DNA of 64,000 bases from Serinus canaria (taxonomy: Eukaryota; Chordata; Aves; Passeriformes; Fringillidae). The notes under the pieces are model-generated. The model saw nothing but the letters and a program-made list of their open reading frames with translations, was not told where the DNA came from and searched no databases. A program made the translations under genes and the position numbers. Positions 10,501 through 21,495 of this stretch are shown here, one piece after another (positions within the stretch are counted from its first letter, which is position 1; each line of letters opens with the position of its first letter). The stretch covers positions 98,760,179 through 98,824,178 of the forward strand of contig NC_066316.1 in the NCBI RefSeq assembly GCF_022539315.1, written 5' to 3'.

Positions 10501-12443
10501 GTGCAATGCACCAGAGTATTTGTACATGATGGGAGGCAGTATTTTTCTTCCAAGGTACAGTATGCTTTATTCTTTGGCCTGATTTCCTATTGCTGTTTTA
10601 TTTTTTCAAATGCTTATCTAGCTTTCATTAATTGATTATTCTGGGGATAGGGTTGGAAAAAAAGCTTCTGCAGGGCAGTTACCACCAACCTTGTTTGCTT
10701 TTCTGGAGTTTCTTAGCCTGAGTTGCTAATGGACAACATAAATTTCCTCATTAGCTGAATAATAGATAAACTTGCCTTTATTTGCACCATGACAAAAAAA
10801 ATGGAACTGCTTTGCTAAACAAAATCCCAACAATAAATTGAAATTATTTTAGGGAAGGGTATCAAGGTGACAGAAGTTTAGAAAGAACTGGACCGACCTG
10901 TTTCCTGCTAATGAGTAAACAGTGAAAATAGATGACAAATATCTGTATAGTACAAATATCCACATGATCTGCTTCCAGTATGTGGAAGCAGATGAAGGAG
11001 AGTTGAATAGAAGTTAAGGACGAGTTCATGAAGGCTGTTTGTTGGAAGAGCTATTGAGAATGACTGAGCCTGGGGTTGGCCCCTCATGCCTGGGGGCTTT
11101 TCTGCAGGGGAGAGGGAGGCAGAAAGACAGACCTCCAGATTTCCCCTGCCCTTTAGCTTTTGTATTTTATAGTTTAGCTTTTATAGCCCCACAGTTTTTA
11201 TATTTCCCTGTCTGAGCACTGGCACAGGGCATGACCCTAATGAATCAAGGATTATTGCTGCTTGGTGTCAGCTAGGCAGTGATAACCACTAGGTGCCACT
11301 GTGCCGTTTCTCTGTGTAAGACTACGTGCCCTTTGCAGACCCGAGCACAGTGTGTTCCTTTCAGCTGTGATACCTTTAGCTTATGGGGATCTCAGCAGAA
11401 CACGTGGAGATGTGTGTGAGTGGCTTTGTGTGCATATAATCCAAGAGAGGCTTCTGACAGCACTGACAGAGAAGACAGCAGGGAAGGTTATTTGTCACGG
11501 AGGTTATGCTAGCAGGTCTAATTCTTATACAACAGAAAGGAGCAGTGGCCATTACATTAAGAAGTTTGCAATATATTTCTATAAGCTCCTCTTGACTAGA
11601 AATGAGCTTGAGTTGTCACTTTTCTGTGTCTGTGAGCATGGGGACAGTCAGTAAAACCTGCATTCAGAGCTGGTGAATAGGGACACAAACACGCAAGAAC
11701 TTTGTAATGCACCTAAACATTATTAAAACAAAAACCCTATAGATGACACCCTCTACTGTGTTGTAATCTAACCAACAGTGCTTCATGTTGCTTCCTTTTG
11801 ATGTTATCTCCTAGTGATGTTACCAGTGCTGTTGTATGCAACCTCTTAAGTCACTATTAAATCAAAAAGTGTTAGTGAGGTTTAGAAAATTCTGGTGAGA
11901 ATAAACCACACTACTGCTAAACTAAGAGCTTCCTCTGGGCTGAATATTCCTTAGAGAAGATTTAGGGCATTAGCCCTTAGTTGGCTTTGGAATATACTTT
12001 CCTGGGTCCCTACAGCTGTAGTTTTGCGCTGGCTTTTTCTCTTAACCTGACCCTAAACCTAATCCTAGAGTGTCCCTTGGACAGGGTTGCCCAAACCTTC
12101 TCCCAGTTATATCACGTCCAAAGAAGATACTTTTTGCAGTCCTTCCTGTCATTTTCCAGCCCTGCTCCTACTGTTGTCTGTGGCTCTCAGATCTAGTCCT
12201 GTCCCAAGCAATAAGCTAAGCCATAGGCCAGCGATTTTCCCAATCAGAATTCTTTGGATATGAGCTCTGGTAATGCCACTGCTTTACTTTTGTGTTGGGT
12301 TGAGAGAAAGCCCAGAGCTCCAGGAGCAGGGCTCATGACACTTTTCCAAAGTGGCTTCTGGCACCAGTCTTTAGTTTACTTATTATGACACCTTCCAGCC
12401 TTTTACAGGTGTAGCTTTGAGATTATCTTTTGTCTCTGTACTG
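4600..12443. other. Intergenic DNA, no gene seen
   Basis: AT-rich sequence with only short, unrelated open frames broken by stops. There is a small hairpin at about 6642-6666 (ACACCCTG arms) and another around 10093-10124 (AAACACAGGC arms). I recognise no repeat family, RNA gene or exon here. Confidence 0.6.
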
Positions 12444-12727
12444 AACTGCAATCCTTGGCTGGACCTTAGACAAACTTACAATAGTTATCTTTTAATTGTG
12501 AGAGCCAATCTTCTCATTATCCATCTATAACAGTGGTCTGTGGCTAGTGGCTCAGCCTTGTATTGGGTGCTGAGATACCAAGACATCCCAGAGATGCAGC
12601 TGGGGTGGAGTTGGAAAGGGGCTGCTAAAGAAAGCCTGGAACTGCAGAAAGATCTATCCCATGGGGCCTGTGTAGCTGGAGGAAGGGCTCAGGCCCTTTG
12701 TCTAAGGTCCAGCCAAGGATTGCAGTT
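12444..12727. repeat. Perfect 31-bp inverted repeat with 222-bp spacer
   Basis: The left arm (12444-12474, starting AACTGCAATCCTTGGCTGG) and the right arm (12697-12727) are exact reverse complements. No clear target-site duplication flanks the arms, so a transposon origin is not shown. Confidence 0.9.
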
Positions 12728-12797
12728 TACCATTCTGTAAACCTTGCTGCCCAATTTAAAGCCAGTTGTGAGTCATAGGAACTCCACCCTGTAGGCA

Positions 12798-12845
12798 TTA
12801 CAAAACCAAAAAACCAAATCAAACCAAACCAAAACAAAACAAAAT
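12798..12845. repeat. A-rich low-complexity tract
   Basis: Degenerate run of AAACCAAA and AAAACAAAA units. Confidence 0.8.
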
Positions 12846-15800
12846 TTCCCCCAGAGCCCTTTTGCTTGCAAATTTGCCTTTCCCTTTTCCTAGCTCATTC
12901 TTGCACATCCTCTCAGATGAGGGAAAAAGCTCTTCAGGAAAACATGCCATCCTTTTGGCATAGTATAGATTTTTGTGAGATTATTTGTTCTGGTCTAATT
13001 GTGTGGTGGAGAAGGCTTGGGAGTGCGATTCTGCATGGCAGCCCTGTGTGCTGTAGTTAGATTTGTATCAGTGAGATAAGACAGGTCTGCCCTTGAGATT
13101 CTGCAGTGGCACGGTGCCAACTGTTCTCTCACACCACTTTGATATGGGGATCAAATTAGCATCTCTAATTCACTTCAGTTGGTGGATCTCTGACGAGAAG
13201 AATTTGTAACAGACTTGTGTGAGTGTGCACACGTGTATTGAGTTCCAGAGAATTTGCAAAACTTGGTGAACTTGCAAAATAAATAAAACAACCCCAGAAG
13301 CAAATGGTGTGGGTTATTCATTATTAAGCTAATGAGTATCAAGAAGTTGAGAATATGTCCATATTTTAAATTGGAAAACAGAAAAAAATTGCTTTTCTCA
13401 TGTAAATAGACTTATGACTTTCTCCTATGCACATTCCATTTTGCATTTAGTCTTATTTGCTACATGCTCATCTTTGGAAGTGAACAGATGGTGAGGGTTA
13501 CAGTGCAGGCACATGTCTACATGGCAGCCCTGTGCACGTGAAAAATATGTGGAAGATGCATAACTTATTAGGAAATATGCTAAAATGTAACAACAGCCAG
13601 GTTCACTTGAGTCCTTCTAAACCATTTAAATGTAGTAAATTGTGTGTTAGTACATGAATACATAGAATGTTAGCGGCATTCCCATGGAAAGTGAGGTTCA
13701 GCATGAGCAAGGTTGCAAAGGAACACGGAACCACAATTGAAAGCCACAGGGGGTCCCTTTTGTCTTGCCACTGGCCAGCCTGGCCAGGCAGGTTGTGTGA
13801 TGAGCCAGAAGCTGGTCATCCCAGATGCATATTTTATGCTACTCTGTTATATTTAGTATTTCACAAACTTGATTTGTACTATATGAGTAGAACCAGCTAC
13901 CAACTCAGTGCTGATCCTCTGCCTAGACTTGTTGGTTTAGCATGTGGAATACTGTCTTTCTCTGGAGTGATGCCCTTTATTTTTCAAATATTGTCTTAGT
14001 CATCTTGTGAGTTCTGCAGTTTTTCCTTTGAGTGACAAATGAGTGACAAGCTAGAAGTCAAAACACCTTATCTCCAGACACCAGCTGGCACTCTGTCTGG
14101 ACTCGACTGATGGCTTTTAGAAGTATGTGAAGTCTGTATTAGGCATCTGAAAAAGCATGTGTTTTCCTTGTGTTAGTATTTGGATCCGTTTGGATTTTAG
14201 ATCTTGCTGTGCTACATGTTTTCTGTGCCAGAACTTGCAAATTTACAGACTAACTTATCTTCCTTTCCCCTCACTCTGTCTGCTATTGTCACTAATTAAA
14301 ACATGTCATCCATCAGAAAGCTAATTCCCACTACTGTACAGAAGAGCAGTCTGAGGAAGTGGTATTTCTAGGAGATCAGAGCTCTGGCATGTGTTTATTC
14401 TTTGGAAGCTAGAGGTCTGGAAAACTATCTTGGTTTTACTTTTTAAACCTTTTTTTATCTTTTATCAGGGAGAATGGCTTGGAGCAACTCCTCCTCAGAG
14501 GAGGATGAGATTGTTTTCATAATTAACCTGCTTGTATGCTAGCAGAAAAAGCATTGTTTCCCAAAAGTTTCTTTAAAAAGAATGTTTGGAAAGTCTCTAG
14601 CCAATTGTCCCTGTGGAGGGAGATGTATCAATTCAGATACTCACACATCTGGAAAGGGGATGGAGAGCAAATGGAGTGAAAGAATATAGATGGGTAGACT
14701 AGAGACAGCCCCTGCACTCTATTTTAGAGATTCTCTGGGAGAAAACTTAGAAGATCATCTGAGACAAGAGTAAATTGGTTCTATGTGAATGCCTGTGGTC
14801 AGATCTCTTTTGCCAGATATCCGTCTTGGACCTTAGGAAACTTTTTTCCCAAAGCCTTTAAATTAAAGTAGCGTATTACTTTGAATGCTTTTTTATTGCA
14901 ACAAATCAAAGTGTTCAGAAAAATATGTCGTAGTTTGAGGTATTTCAAAAAATCTTGATTAGTTTGAGTCATGAACTGATTCAATGGCACATAAGATTTA
15001 TCTTTACTCTAGAATTTTATAGAGAATTGGGGAGTGTGTGAGAAATATCATCTTTCCTTTTCTCACCCACTTCTACTGCAGGATTGCCCAAGTTTGATGC
15101 AAGCCTGCTGCTCCTTGCAGTGCTCTGAAAGAGCTAGCAGATGGTGCTGCTTGCCTTTGACATGCAGCATATCTCATCATTGTACTGTAGGTACTGTCAA
15201 AACAGCCTGCTCATAAAAGTGTTGTATGCTTGAGATTGGAGATCAAGGAAGGAGAAGAGTAAAACAGTTGAATGGGAGTGAGTCTTACAGTCCTTAAAAT
15301 TTTGATGGAAGCTAACAGAAATAAGATTAGTTCAAACTACTGCATTGACATGACAATTTGCACTGTTTGCCAGCACTAAAATGGAAAATTATATGTGCAA
15401 AATTAGACATAATGTGTTGTATTTTTTAACTGAGTACTCATAAGTTAATCTGGGGCACGAAGAGTTCATTCTGATAGTGTGGGCTGACCTGGGTTGAAAC
15501 AAAGGTCCTTGGGCTTCCCCTAGCTGAATTAGCCGATATCTTTTAGACAAGCAGACAGCTGCAGTTTAAAAATGGACAAAGGTCAGGAGTTTGTTGAGTA
15601 TTAATTTATCCCATATGAGGAAATGTTACATTAAATTTTGTGCACTGAATTTTACAGTGCTTCTGTGGAAGAAAAAGGTCACTCACATTGCCACATATTG
15701 CATCACATCATTGTAGGAAATAATGCTCCACCATTGTAGAAACAATATTATAAAGCTCAAAGGCAGATGTTATATGGAAGGAAAGGTTATCTCATTTTTT

Positions 15801-16136
15801 CCCACCCTCATACCTGAATGATTCCAAGCATTAAGATATGGGTCTCCGAGTCACATACCCACAATTCAGGCATCTGAGATGATCATGTCGATCAGGTAGA
15901 CAAGGTAGTCCAGTCTATATGCATTGTGGAGGAAAAATGTACAAAGGACTCTGATTACTGAGTACTCATCAAATTTCCTGCGTTCTCCATAGTTTGATGA
16001 CTAGTTGATAGTTTTGGATAAGCATTTTTGCACCCACAGGAGCTGATGATGACCTTGATCTCATCTGACTATCCCATTGCATCTCATTCAGAGAATTTGC
16101 TCAGGATTTTTTGTCTCCTTAAGGAGAGCCCTGTTA
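12846..16136. other. Intergenic DNA, no gene seen
   Basis: AT-rich; short chance open frames only. Nothing recognised. Confidence 0.6.
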
Positions 16137-16370
16137 GAATCACAGAATGGTGGAGGTTGGAAGGGACCTCTGAAGATTATCTACTCCAATACACCTGCTC
16201 AAAGCAGGGTTAACCAAAGCAGTTTGCTTTAGACCATGCCAGGTGTGGTTTTGAATATTTCCAAGAGTGAAGACTCCACAACTACCATTTTTAAACATCC
16301 CTTAAGGTAAAAAGGTTTTTTTATGTTTAAATGAAATTCCCTGTTCCTCATCTTCTTACCATCATCTTGT
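16137..16370 (-). mobile_element. CR1 LINE 3' fragment
   Basis: The plus strand opens with GAATCACAGAATGGTGGAGG, then TTGGAAGGGACCTCTGAAGA and TGCTCAAAGCAGGGTTAACC, the reverse complement of the CR1 3' end. Weaker similarity continues through GACTCCACAACTACCA and TTTATGTTTAAATGAAATTCC. The element reads on the minus strand and its 3' terminus is at 16137. Confidence 0.9.
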
Positions 16371-18341
16371 AATGTCTTGAATCTTTGTTTTAGTCTTGAT
16401 GTAGGATGTTCTTTATTTTAGGCTCTCCTTTTTTAATCCGGCCTGGGTGTGAGACATGCAGAAACTGTTGGTAGATATGCTATGAACTTGATGATGAGCT
16501 AATCTAGGTGCCAACACATGCCACTCTTACACCCTGCTTCTTCCATGCATTATGGTGCATCTGCATCCAGACATTTATCTTTTTTCTCTACTGGGATGGA
16601 TCCTAAAGTTTCTGTTCCAAATCTTAACATCATCAGTGTCATATAGGGACATTTGTTTTAATGAGGCAAATGCTAGTGCAGAATCACCAGGTGTAACAGA
16701 AATGGATATAAGAGAGAAATAAACTTAATTGCAACTGAGAGAAGAAAACTTAATTGCAGGGAACAGAGCAATATTTCAAATTAAAGCCTATAAATTCTTC
16801 TGTCACCTCTGTCTATGACATAGAAATAGGATCTTGAGTGTTAACTTGGTAGGCTGACAATATGGCAATGAAGGGAAAAGCAAGAACACGTCCTTGCTAC
16901 ATTGCTAAAATTAAAAAAAACAGCTTCTTACATGTTGAAGGACATTTGTTTAATGAGCAGGGTCCTGAATGGATGCTAAGAGGTTCACAAGGAAACTTGA
17001 CACTGAGTTGTTGAAAGTTCATGTGTGTGGAACAATCAAAATTGGTCTGTATTCCTATTGTGAAATGTGAATTTTTAGGACCACAACATTATTTGTTGCT
17101 TATGAGAGCATATATATTATATTTGTTGCTTATGACAGTTACTTGGGTGAGATGTAAAGACTGCTTGCTTTTTCTGATACTGATAGAAACATGGTCTTCA
17201 AGGAAACTTACAGACCCTTTCACTACTTGAAACCTGTGTGCCACAGTTGCTCACAAAATGCTGATTTTGTGTTTATTGGCACATATTCACCTTTGGGCTT
17301 CATAGAACTTTGCGACGTGCAGCTCTCAGGTGAGCAGCCACTAATATACTGTCTTTCAGCAGGGTAGAGGAGAAAAGGCTGACTCTGATTTTAGGTGTCA
17401 CAAAATCTACTGTGCTTGGATTGGTGTGGCTCAGATGTCAAGGCTCCAGCACACTGAGCAAAAGCCTGTTTTTCACAGCTCTTGCATTGCTAAAGCTTCT
17501 GAAATCACAGTGAGAGGGCAGCAATACAGTAGACAGAGTGGATGGATTTAAAGGCCTGTCTTATAATATCTACATTTCAAATTCACGTCTTTAGCCTCTG
17601 GAGGTGCCTCATGAGAAGAAAACAGTATGATCATCTCAGCTGGCCACACATGGCAGTGTGATTTGTGAAAGGTCAGTGTGCAAATATACATTATCAGGAA
17701 GCAAGATATCATTTGGACAACTATTACTATTCTTAGAACCTGTCATTGAACCTCTGAGCCTGTGCAGCTCTGGTCTTACACCCCAACTCTTTGCTATCAC
17801 AGTAACCTGCCCAGATTATTTCAGTTAAACCCCTCAAAACCACCAAGGACTTTTCTTACACTGCTGCATGAGAAAACAGTGACACCAACAGTGAACACAA
17901 AATCCAGAGTCTAGATTTCACCAAGGGGATTAAATTCTGGTTAGTTTTATGTTTTTTTTTTTAGCCTTAAACATATAATGCCAGTTGTCCTCCTTTTACC
18001 ACCAAATGTTTTAAGTTCATTGCAATTTCAGAAGATTGATTAAAGGGGACAGTATGGATCTTTTGGTGTCATTGCTTTTGGGCTATTGATATACTGTAGT
18101 TATATTGCCAGTGGTAATCTCAGCAAAACCTGGAGCCCTTTTTGGCCTTGAAGCCAGCTGGCCTTATCTGGCCATTACCACACTATGGTGCTCTTTAGCT
18201 TCTGAAAAATGTTGTGTGTTAATTGATTGATCCCTATCTTGTATTTACTCCAAAAATCCCTTATTTACATTAACTTCAAAACTATACCTGAGGCTTGTGT
18301 AAGAAAGTGCTAGTTGGCCTGAGACAAAATTATGCCATGGA
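16371..18341. other. Intergenic DNA left of the provirus
   Basis: No gene, RNA or known repeat recognised. Short A/T runs only. Confidence 0.6.
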
Positions 18342-18347
18342 TTATTC
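18342..18347. repeat. Target-site duplication TTATTC (left)
   Basis: TTATTC lies directly before the TG of the left LTR and is repeated exactly at 22486-22491 after the CA of the right LTR. A 6-bp duplication is typical of alpha- and betaretrovirus-like integrases. Confidence 0.95.
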
Positions 18348-18737
18348 TGTTGTGGTGTGTGTTCAGTTCCCAATTGAGTTATCTTCCCTGTTTTGTATTG
18401 TTTTGTGATGCTTTCCCCCAGTTACACCCCTATACCCAGTTTGATGGTTCAGTCCTGGTTCCCCCTTTCCCTCGAATGGTGTCCTCCCTGTCTGGGCTCG
18501 CTGCCAAGCCCTTGTCTCCACCCCCGTTCCCCTGGCAACTGCCCCTTTCCCCTCCTCCAGAGCCCCGTTCATCTCCTGAAACCCCCCCATCCTTCCAGAA
18601 ACTTCTCCCTTCCACAGGGGGTGATTGGGCAGGTGCCCTGAGCCCCTCCTGTGTTCGTGTATCACTTGTTGCCACCTCTGTCAGTCATGTTGAATTCCCC
18701 TCCTCAGTTTCTCCCGATTGGTTATTGTACACCCCTT

Positions 18738-18743
18738 TATATA
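18738..18743 (+). promoter_or_regulatory. LTR TATA box
   Basis: TTTATATACT in U3, about 25-30 bp upstream of the likely start of R. It is conserved in the 3' LTR. Confidence 0.75.
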
Positions 18744-18827
18744 CTGCTTCTCCCCCTTTTGTCTTGTCTTTTCCCGCCTGGACGCAGTGGCGTCTTTTCC
18801 CGCTTGGACGCGGTGGAGAAATGATAC

Positions 18828-18833
18828 ATTAAA
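18828..18833 (+). promoter_or_regulatory. LTR polyadenylation signal ATTAAA
   Basis: ATTAAA lies about 90 bp after the TATA box and is present in both LTRs; the 3' copy would end the genomic transcript. Confidence 0.7.
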
Positions 18834-19073
18834 ACCACTGGGCTACACCGGGCCTGTCAAGACCCTCTTTTCTCTCGGCTTCTCCGCCTTGCCGCTTCTT
18901 TTCGATACTGTTGCTGCTGTCCTGCCGAGGAAGGCGCAGCCCGGAGGTCCCTGACGGATCTGGGTAGTGCCCCCTTAGCTGCTAGCTGCTGCTGTGCTCT
19001 GAGCTAGCCCCGGCCGCCTTCCCCCCCGCTCGGACGGGAGTGAAGTGCTTTCGACACAGCAGCCGCGGCAGTT

Positions 19074-19091
19074 TGGCGCTCACCGTGCGGC
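19074..19091 (+). other. Primer-binding site, tRNA-Lys-like
   Basis: TGGCGCTCACCGTGCGGC starts 3 bases after the LTR. It matches the Lys-1,2 tRNA primer-site pattern at about 15 of 18 positions, including the opening TGGCGC. The three mismatches may be mutations or show use of a variant tRNA. Confidence 0.65.
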
Positions 19092-19328
19092 GAGAGAAGA
19101 CCCCCTCGCCCCGCGGCAGGAGTCAGCAGCCTCGAGAGGAGTTTCGCCTCCTCTTCGTCGTCTGCCGCTTGCTCCGTGGTCGTTAAACAACCCTGCCTCG
19201 GGAGCAGACCCCGTTTTAGGGGTAGGGCCCCAGACAGGGATCGGATCGACACCTCCCCGCACCCAGGAGCCGATCCGGGATCGAAGCCGCGGACTTCGGA
19301 GTTTTTTCCCCGCTTTCCCGCTAGTAAG

Positions 19329-19336
19329 GGGTGAGT
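19329..19336 (+). promoter_or_regulatory. Candidate proviral splice donor
   Basis: GG followed by GTGAGT with GT at 19331, a strong donor consensus in the leader between primer site and gag, where retroviral major donors lie. It pairs with the acceptor at 21411. Confidence 0.6.
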
Positions 19337-19504
19337 AACTCCAGCTTCCCAACTTCGAGAGTTGCCCCCCGCCTTATCTCCTGGTTTCATCTGGTCGAGT
19401 CGAGGTTTTGCCCTGGGCTCGGTGAGGTTGGGGCTAGCGGTTGGGGTTTTTTGTTAGCGTTTTTTTTTCGTTTCACTCCGAAGGTTCGTTTTTGCGGGGC
19501 AGAG

Positions 19505-20899
19505 ATGGGTTGCAAACTCTCTGTCCCCCAGAAAAGAGTTTATTACCAAGTTGTGGGTACCCTTGTAGAGAGAAATGTTAAAATTGTTAAGCGGGAGTTA
19601 AAAGATTTAATCATATGGTTGTTCATTCAATTTCCAGAGATCTCCCCAGATTTAGTTAATGAAATAAAATTCTGGAATTCAGTTGGAGACAAATTAGCAC
19701 AATTGGAATCTAAAGGGAGATCAAAAACCAAAAATTTAGTTTATTGGACCTTCCAAATCATTACAGCTCTTAGAGAAAAACAGAAACTGAAGGAACAACC
19801 ACCCCCCCATTCATGTTCTCCCTACCCCCGTGTTCCAGACCCTTGTCCCACCCCTTCTCTCCCTGAGAATAGCAGAACCCTTAGGAGAGCAGCCCGCGAG
19901 AGCACCGCGCCGGCTTCCTACCACCCGCCGGGCTCTCCTCAGGGTTCCCTGACCCCCCGCCTCCAAAGTCCTGGCCAGACTTCGGAGAGCTCTCTCCAAT
20001 CCCCCGATTCCTTTTCCCCCGAGTCCCCAGTTGTACATCCCAAAGTTATATTTGCAGTTTCAGAGGGCAGCAGCCCCCAGACCTCTTCACAAAATGGCTC
20101 CCATGGAGCCCAAAATGGCGGTGACCGCATGGCTTTTCCCGCCATCAGTTTTTCTTCTCCCCAGAATCCTTTCCTTTCTCCCACCAACCCTTTCTCCTCC
20201 CCTTCCCATTCCTATAACCCCGCCCCTAATTATGGTAATTTTTCTCCCAATCCCCCACCTTCCTACACACCCCTTTCCCCTCCTCTTTCCCAAGCCCCAC
20301 CTTTTGAACACGCCCCTCAGGCGGAGCCAACTCCATCAGCTCCACCTCCTAGCTCCGCCCTGGTTCCCACACCTGACCCCTCCCCTTGGCTTCCGGGTTC
20401 CCACGCCCCGCCTCCCAGTGCCAAAATTCATCAGGGGCCAGGGGAACCTTTCATTGTTTTTGTCGAGCGTCTCCGCAGGGCAATCAACCATCAAGTCCAA
20501 GCGGAGAGCGCTCGACTCAGGATTCTAACAGAATTGGCTAATGCCGATGCTAACGCTGTCTGCAAAGCAGTCATCCTCAGCTTTCCCGTCGATCCTCCTC
20601 CAACCATCCAATCAACGATCGAAGCTTGCCAGAAAAAGGCACCATCCCTCGCCAAGGAGGATCCAAAAACTCCGCCTCCAAGCCGTCGCGTGTCATTTGC
20701 AGAATCAACAAATTTCAACAGCGATGTGATGGCCGCCCAGCAGCAGCTGACGTCACCCAAAAGCAAGAAGCCAAGCCAAGGACACTGCCATCTGTGTGGC
20801 GACCCAGAACACTGGATGCCTGACTGCCCCTTGCGGAAACAGTTTTTCCAGTTCCGCAAGGAGCAGGCAGCATCCAAAGACAACCAACAAAAAAACTGA
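19505..20899 (+). CDS. gag: Endogenous retroviral Gag, open but internally deleted
   Basis: 464-codon open frame. The start was chosen at 19505 because it gives a myristoylation signal (MGCKLS: Gly2, Ser6) and a betaretrovirus-like matrix domain (residues about 1-95). A long Pro/Ser-rich region follows (about 98-305) with two late-domain-type motifs, PPSY (251-254) and PSAP (277-280). Then come the capsid major homology region (310-323, QGPGEPFIVFVERL) and the rest of the capsid C-terminal domain (to about 375). A basic nucleocapsid follows with one zinc knuckle C428-X2-C431-X4-H436-X4-C441. The capsid N-terminal domain (about 140 residues in relatives) is missing just before the homology region and the second zinc knuckle is absent, yet the frame stays open. 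Function is inferred; a normal core seems unlikely, while RNA or membrane binding could persist. Confidence 0.9.
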   Translation: MGCKLSVPQKRVYYQVVGTLVERNVKIVKRELKDLIIWLFIQFPEISPDLVNEIKFWNSVGDKLAQLESKGRSKTKNLVYWTFQIITALREKQKLKEQPPPHSCSPYPRVPDPCPTPSLPENSRTLRRAARESTAPASYHPPGSPQGSLTPRLQSPGQTSESSLQSPDSFSPESPVVHPKVIFAVSEGSSPQTSSQNGSHGAQNGGDRMAFPAISFSSPQNPFLSPTNPFSSPSHSYNPAPNYGNFSPNPPPSYTPLSPPLSQAPPFEHAPQAEPTPSAPPPSSALVPTPDPSPWLPGSHAPPPSAKIHQGPGEPFIVFVERLRRAINHQVQAESARLRILTELANADANAVCKAVILSFPVDPPPTIQSTIEACQKKAPSLAKEDPKTPPPSRRVSFAESTNFNSDVMAAQQQLTSPKSKKPSQGHCHLCGDPEHWMPDCPLRKQFFQFRKEQAASKDNQQKN

Positions 20900-20919
20900 A
20901 TTCCGAGCGCAGTTCCCCC

Positions 20920-21435
20920 ATGCGCAAGGATAAAAATATGGTGGGAAGTTTTGACATCAGCCCCAAAAATCCAGGGAGGGGACCCCATTCCCACACCCTT
21001 ACCCATTCCAACCCACCCAATAAGTTATCATCACCGGACATGACAACTTCACCAAATGAGAATTTGCCAATGATAACATCTGCTTTGTGTGCCTTCCCTT
21101 TCAAGTTGCATCTCACAGACACCCTCACCATCTCCGACCCTGAAACCTGGAAGGTTGAGGGGCCATTTGACCTGGTAACATGGGGTCATGGATACGCACG
21201 CGTGTCCACCCCCGCCGGGCTCAAATGGGTCCCCTCAAAGTGGGTAAAACCCTTCCTCCCAGGGAAGGCACACAAACCAAGGGTCATCCCTCAGGTGACC
21301 CAGTCCGCCCTGAGGAGAAAGCGCAAAGTCCATGTTGTGTCCGGTGTCCCCCATGCTGAACCATCCACCCCAGAGCCCTCGGTTTTAACCTATTTTCTTC
21401 GTTTGTTTCAGTTAGAACCCGATTCGCCAGTTTAA
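20920..21435 (+). CDS. Open frame ending in retroviral integrase C-terminal domain (pol remnant)
   Basis: 171-codon frame starting with an ATG 20 bases after the gag stop. Residues about 76-113 match the C-terminal DNA-binding domain of betaretrovirus-like integrases (WKVEGPFDLVTWGHGYARV and the WVPSKWVKP segment). A basic tail, LRRKRKV (131-137), follows. Residues 1-70 are not recognised and do not resemble protease, RT or the integrase catalytic core, so they are either heavily diverged or from the deletion junction. No D,D-35-E core is present, so it cannot integrate DNA by itself. Translation as a separate protein is not shown; it could simply be a pol remnant kept open because the element is young. 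Confidence 0.75.
   Translation: MRKDKNMVGSFDISPKNPGRGPHSHTLTHSNPPNKLSSPDMTTSPNENLPMITSALCAFPFKLHLTDTLTISDPETWKVEGPFDLVTWGHGYARVSTPAGLKWVPSKWVKPFLPGKAHKPRVIPQVTQSALRRKRKVHVVSGVPHAEPSTPEPSVLTYFLRLFQLEPDSPV
21390..21411 (+). promoter_or_regulatory. Candidate proviral splice acceptor
   Basis: Pyrimidine-rich CTATTTTCTTCGTTTGTTTC ending in AG at 21410-21411, near the end of the pol remnant, where env acceptors lie in related viruses. Confidence 0.55.
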
Positions 21436-21495
21436 GTTTGTTGCTCCATTATTCTTATCATTTTTAACCTTTTGTGTGTCATTTTGAGTTTCTCA

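Larger units (their letters stand above)
18348..19070 (+). repeat. 5' LTR of the provirus
   Basis: 723 bp, TG...CA ends. U3 is pyrimidine-rich. A TATA box (TATATA, 18738-18743) and poly(A) signal ATTAAA (18828-18833) place R between about 18767 and 18850. Two 26-bp near-repeats (18767-18792 and 18793-18818) lie at the expected transcription start. U5 ends in GCAGCCGCGGCA. Confidence 0.95.

Noticed and set aside
18332..18832. 166-codon frame in the 5' LTR and its copy at 21756-22241 in the 3' LTR
   Set aside because: It arises from pyrimidine-rich U3 sequence and crosses the LTR border; present twice only because the LTR is. No sag- or accessory-type protein recognised.
19331..19504. Extension of Gag upstream to a GTG start at 19331
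   Set aside because: The upstream part has no ATG and lacks a matrix signature; the ATG at 19505 gives the myristoylation signal, and 19331 is itself the splice donor GT.
19811..21131. Long minus-strand frames opposite gag and the pol remnant
   Set aside because: Shadows of the C-rich sense coding sequence.
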